A DNA stretch of 7,202 nt from an uncultured Clostridia bacterium. Lineage in GTDB: Bacteria; Bacillota; Clostridia; Oscillospirales; Oscillospiraceae. The position numbers were made by a program, and so were the translations under genes. The stretch spans positions 1-7,202 of the forward strand of contig CALBJG010000003.1 in the NCBI GenBank assembly GCA_937892865.1, read 5' to 3'. Below the pieces are notes generated by a model that was not told where the DNA came from, ran no database searches, and saw only the letters and a list, made by a program, of their open reading frames with translations. Positions 6,279-7,202 of this stretch are shown here, in pieces (the stretch's first letter is position 1; the number at the start of each line of letters is the position of its first letter).

Positions 6279-6308
6279 TGTGGAAAAGTCTGTGGATAAT
6301 GTGGATAA
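6279..6308. other. Cluster of three DnaA-box-like sites
   Basis: TGTGGAAAA (6279-6287), TGTGGATAA (6291-6299) and TGTGGATAA (6300-6308) stand in the same orientation. The last two are perfect complements of the TTATCCACA DnaA consensus and abut; the first differs by one base. An A/T-rich stretch follows (about 6318-6360, with TTTTTTAAGTTTATG). This pattern is typical of bacterial origins and of DnaA-bound regulatory loci. Against an origin, no dnaA, dnaN or rpmH is in the window, and most neighbouring genes point toward the cluster rather than away. Confidence 0.55.
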
Positions 6309-6367
6309 CTTCCTGTCAAAAAACGGCCGATTTTCCATTATTTTTTAAGTTTATGTAAACCTGCGTT

Positions 6368-6403
6368 CCGTATACGGCCGGATGCCCGGCCAGGCAATTT
6401 TTT
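6368..6403 (+). terminator. GC hairpin with trailing T-run, possible second terminator
   Basis: GGCCGG (6376-6381) pairs with CCGGCC (6386-6391) around ATGC, and TTTTTT follows at 6398-6403 after AGGCAA. The left arm overlaps the perfect 10-bp palindrome CCGTATACGG (6368-6377). It may be a back-up terminator for the thioesterase operon. The gap before the T-run weakens the call. Confidence 0.4.
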
Positions 6404-6429
6404 CTACGCGAATCTAATCGTACTTCCGC

Positions 6430-6435
6430 TATAAT
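6430..6435 (+). promoter_or_regulatory. Isolated TATAAT, weak promoter candidate
   Basis: A perfect -10 hexamer (GCTATAATGC) lies in non-coding DNA, but no good -35 is seen 16-18 bases upstream (CGCGAA at 17). If active, it would start transcription near 6442, cross MITE-like element 2 and stop at the terminator at 6647-6676, giving an RNA of about 235 nt. Confidence 0.3.
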
Positions 6436-6463
6436 GCTCGGTAACAAACTGCGAAAAAACTTC

Positions 6464-6633
6464 AAATTCCGGTTTGTCAGGCCGTTTTAAATTAGCAACA
6501 TCTATGTTGTCATTCCGAGCCAGTGCTCACACTGGCGTGGGAATCTCAAGTAAAAACCCAGAGATTGCCACACCAGCCTGCGGGCTGGTTCGCAATGACA
6601 ACGTAGTTTGAATAGTTCGACAAACCGGAATTT
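6464..6633. repeat. MITE-like element 2 with perfect 15-bp terminal inverted repeats
   Basis: AAATTCCGGTTTGTC (6464-6478) is exactly inverted at 6619-6633. Inside, two 42-bp arms (6506-6547 and 6561-6602) are inverted, diverged copies of one unit that begins GTTGTCATT and ends GGSAATCTC. Each arm carries its own hairpin: CCAGTG-ctca-CACTGG on the left and CCAGCC-tgcg-GGCTGG on the right. A 13-base loop separates the arms. The GTCATTGCGA...GTGGCAATC unit resembles a dispersed repeat I recall from many bacterial genomes. The outer end TAAATTCCGGTTTGTCGA (complement of 6617-6634) matches the end of element 1 at 15 of 18 positions. No coding capacity is visible. Confidence 0.8.
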
Positions 6634-6646
6634 ATAAATGTACGCA

Positions 6647-6676
6647 AAAAGAGCCACCCAAACGGGTGGCTCTTTT
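6647..6676. terminator. Strong bidirectional intrinsic terminator
   Basis: AAAAGAGCCACCC (6647-6659) pairs perfectly with GGGTGGCTCTTTT (6664-6676) over an AAAC loop, giving A- and T-runs on both sides. On the minus strand it would end the pckA transcript about 200 nt past the stop codon. On the plus strand it would end any transcript crossing element 2. Confidence 0.88.
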
Positions 6677-6691
6677 ATTCTTATCAGCCAT

Positions 6692-6717
6692 CTCTCTCGG
6701 CAAAAGATCCGTGAGAG
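6692..6717. other. Small hairpin sharing bases with the pckA-proximal palindrome
   Basis: CTCTC-T-CGG (6692-6700) pairs with CCG-T-GAGAG (6709-6717) across an eight-base loop, with one T-T mismatch. AGAG at 6714-6717 is also needed for the base of the 6714-6876 stem, so the two folds exclude each other. Any functional meaning is inference. Confidence 0.4.
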
Positions 6718-6876
6718 GCTCCGATGAAAATGGATTTTGTTCTGTCAGCAAGGAGTTTTGCTTTGGATCCCATTTTTAAAGCCGCAGGAATACTTTGTGT
6801 ATTTCAAGGATTTAAAAGTCGGGAGCCGGAGCAAAAGAACTGCTGTCAGATAAAAGACATTTTGGGAGGTGCCTCT
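6714..6876. repeat. 163-nt imperfect palindrome immediately after pckA
   Basis: The two halves pair almost end to end. AGAGGC (6714-6719) pairs with GCCTCT (6871-6876), AAAATG (6727-6732) with CATTTT (6858-6863), CTGTCAGCA (6742-6750) with TGCTGTCAG (6841-6849, one mismatch), and TTTTGCT (6756-6762) with AGCAAAA (6830-6836). GG and TCCC (6765-6771) pair with the GGGAGCC block, and TTTTAAA (6774-6780) pairs with TTTAAAA (6811-6817). The apex is GGAATAC/GTATTTC around TTTGT (6787-6805). The palindrome begins three bases after the pckA stop on the minus strand. It may be a palindromic dispersed repeat, a structured 3' UTR or a small RNA. No protein gene is visible between 6677 and 6879. Confidence 0.75.
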
Positions 6877-6879
6877 AAA

Positions 6880-7202
6880 TTACAGTTGGGGGCCGGCGGC
6901 GACCAGAGCCTTGCCCTCGTCATTGCCGGTGTACTTGACAAAGTTCTTCTGGAAGCGGGCTGCCAGATCCTTTGCCTTCTCTTCCCACTGTGCAGCGTCA
7001 GCGTAAGTATCTCTGGGATCCAGGATGCCGCTGTCAACGCCGGGCAGGGCGGTGGGAACTTCGAAGCCGAAGTAAGGAATGGTCTTGGTCTCTGCCTTCA
7101 GGATATCGCCGCTGAGGATAGCGTCGATGATGCCGCGGGTATCCTTAATGGAGATACGCTTGCCGGTGCCGTTCCAGCCGGTGTTGACCAGGTAAGCCTT
7201 GG
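6880..7202 (-). CDS. pckA: Phosphoenolpyruvate carboxykinase (ATP), C-terminal part
   Basis: Cytoplasmic enzyme that interconverts oxaloacetate plus ATP with PEP, CO2 and ADP. In anaerobic gut bacteria it often runs in the carboxylating direction. The complement of 7200-6880 encodes 106 residues plus the TAA stop (6880-6882). It contains KAYLVNTGWNGTGKRISIKD, then TRGIIDAIL, VPTALPGVDSGILDPRDTY, and the end NDEGKALVAAGPQL. This closely matches the C-terminus of ATP-type PckA (E. coli ends in ALVAAGPKL) and differs from the GTP type. The start, the P-loop and most active-site residues lie beyond the right edge, so nothing suggests a broken gene. It converges on the thioesterase operon. Its 3' side carries the 163-nt palindrome and then a strong terminator at 6647-6676. 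Confidence 0.95.
   Translation of the reverse strand, partial: KAYLVNTGWNGTGKRISIKDTRGIIDAILSGDILKAETKTIPYFGFEVPTALPGVDSGILDPRDTYADAAQWEEKAKDLAARFQKNFVKYTGNDEGKALVAAGPQL

Noticed and set aside
1003..6361. TGTAAACC found in three non-coding places (1003-1010, 6178-6185, 6354-6361)
   Set aside because: An octamer in A/T-richer gaps is weak evidence, the contexts differ, and it does not match a catabolite-repression palindrome.
6170..6420. Confident origin-of-replication call
   Set aside because: The DnaA boxes are good, but dnaA/dnaN are missing and gene directions do not fit, so only a DnaA-box cluster is annotated.
6714..6876. 6S RNA gene
   Set aside because: Length and single-stem shape fit loosely, but the large central bubble that mimics an open promoter is not seen and no promoter for a separate RNA is evident.

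Overview
The window looks like chromosomal DNA of a gut-type Clostridia member (Eubacteriales, possibly Oscillospiraceae-like). This is inferred from roughly 50% GC, AGGAGG-type ribosome sites, an ATP-type PEP carboxykinase, a FatA/FatB-like acyl-ACP thioesterase and Firmicutes-like gene content. No rRNA, tRNA, transposase, phage gene or CRISPR array is visible.

Layout: (1) 1-1505, the 3' part of a seryl-tRNA synthetase gene, then mscL, both on +. (2) A bidirectional terminator near 1515-1550 separates mscL from convergent uppP (-, 1558-2400), the lipid-carrier recycling phosphatase. (3) 2401-2751 is a divergent regulatory region. It holds a 182-bp MITE-like element that makes up almost the whole uppP leader, a uppP promoter just outside that element, a perfect 12-bp inverted repeat with OmpR-family-like TTMAC half sites, and the promoter of the next operon. 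(4) 2752-6169 is a tight four-gene operon: OmpR/PhoB-type response regulator, membrane histidine kinase, a small membrane-anchored PDZ protein without a protease domain, and an acyl-ACP thioesterase. Junctions are a 4-nt overlap, a 9-nt gap and a 1-nt overlap, so co-expression is very likely. (5) 6170-6879 is about 710 bp without a protein gene. It holds a stem-loop that probably ends the operon, three DnaA-box-like sites in a row, a second terminator-like hairpin, an isolated TATAAT, a second MITE-like element of about 170 bp, a strong bidirectional terminator, and a 163-nt imperfect palindrome that begins three bases after the pckA stop codon. (6) 6880-7202 (-) is the C-terminal part of pckA, cut by the window edge.

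The operon reads as a cell-envelope or membrane-lipid sensing unit. The kinase would sense something outside the cell, the PDZ protein would sit beside it in the membrane, and the thioesterase would divert acyl-ACP to free fatty acid. Divergent uppP may share control through the intergenic inverted repeat. This is inference from gene order and family knowledge.

The least expected features are non-coding. The two MITE-like elements share the terminal sequence TAAATTCNNNTTTGTCGA but have different interiors. The uppP messenger leader seems to be built almost entirely from one of them. The pckA 3' end carries a very long RNA-foldable stem.
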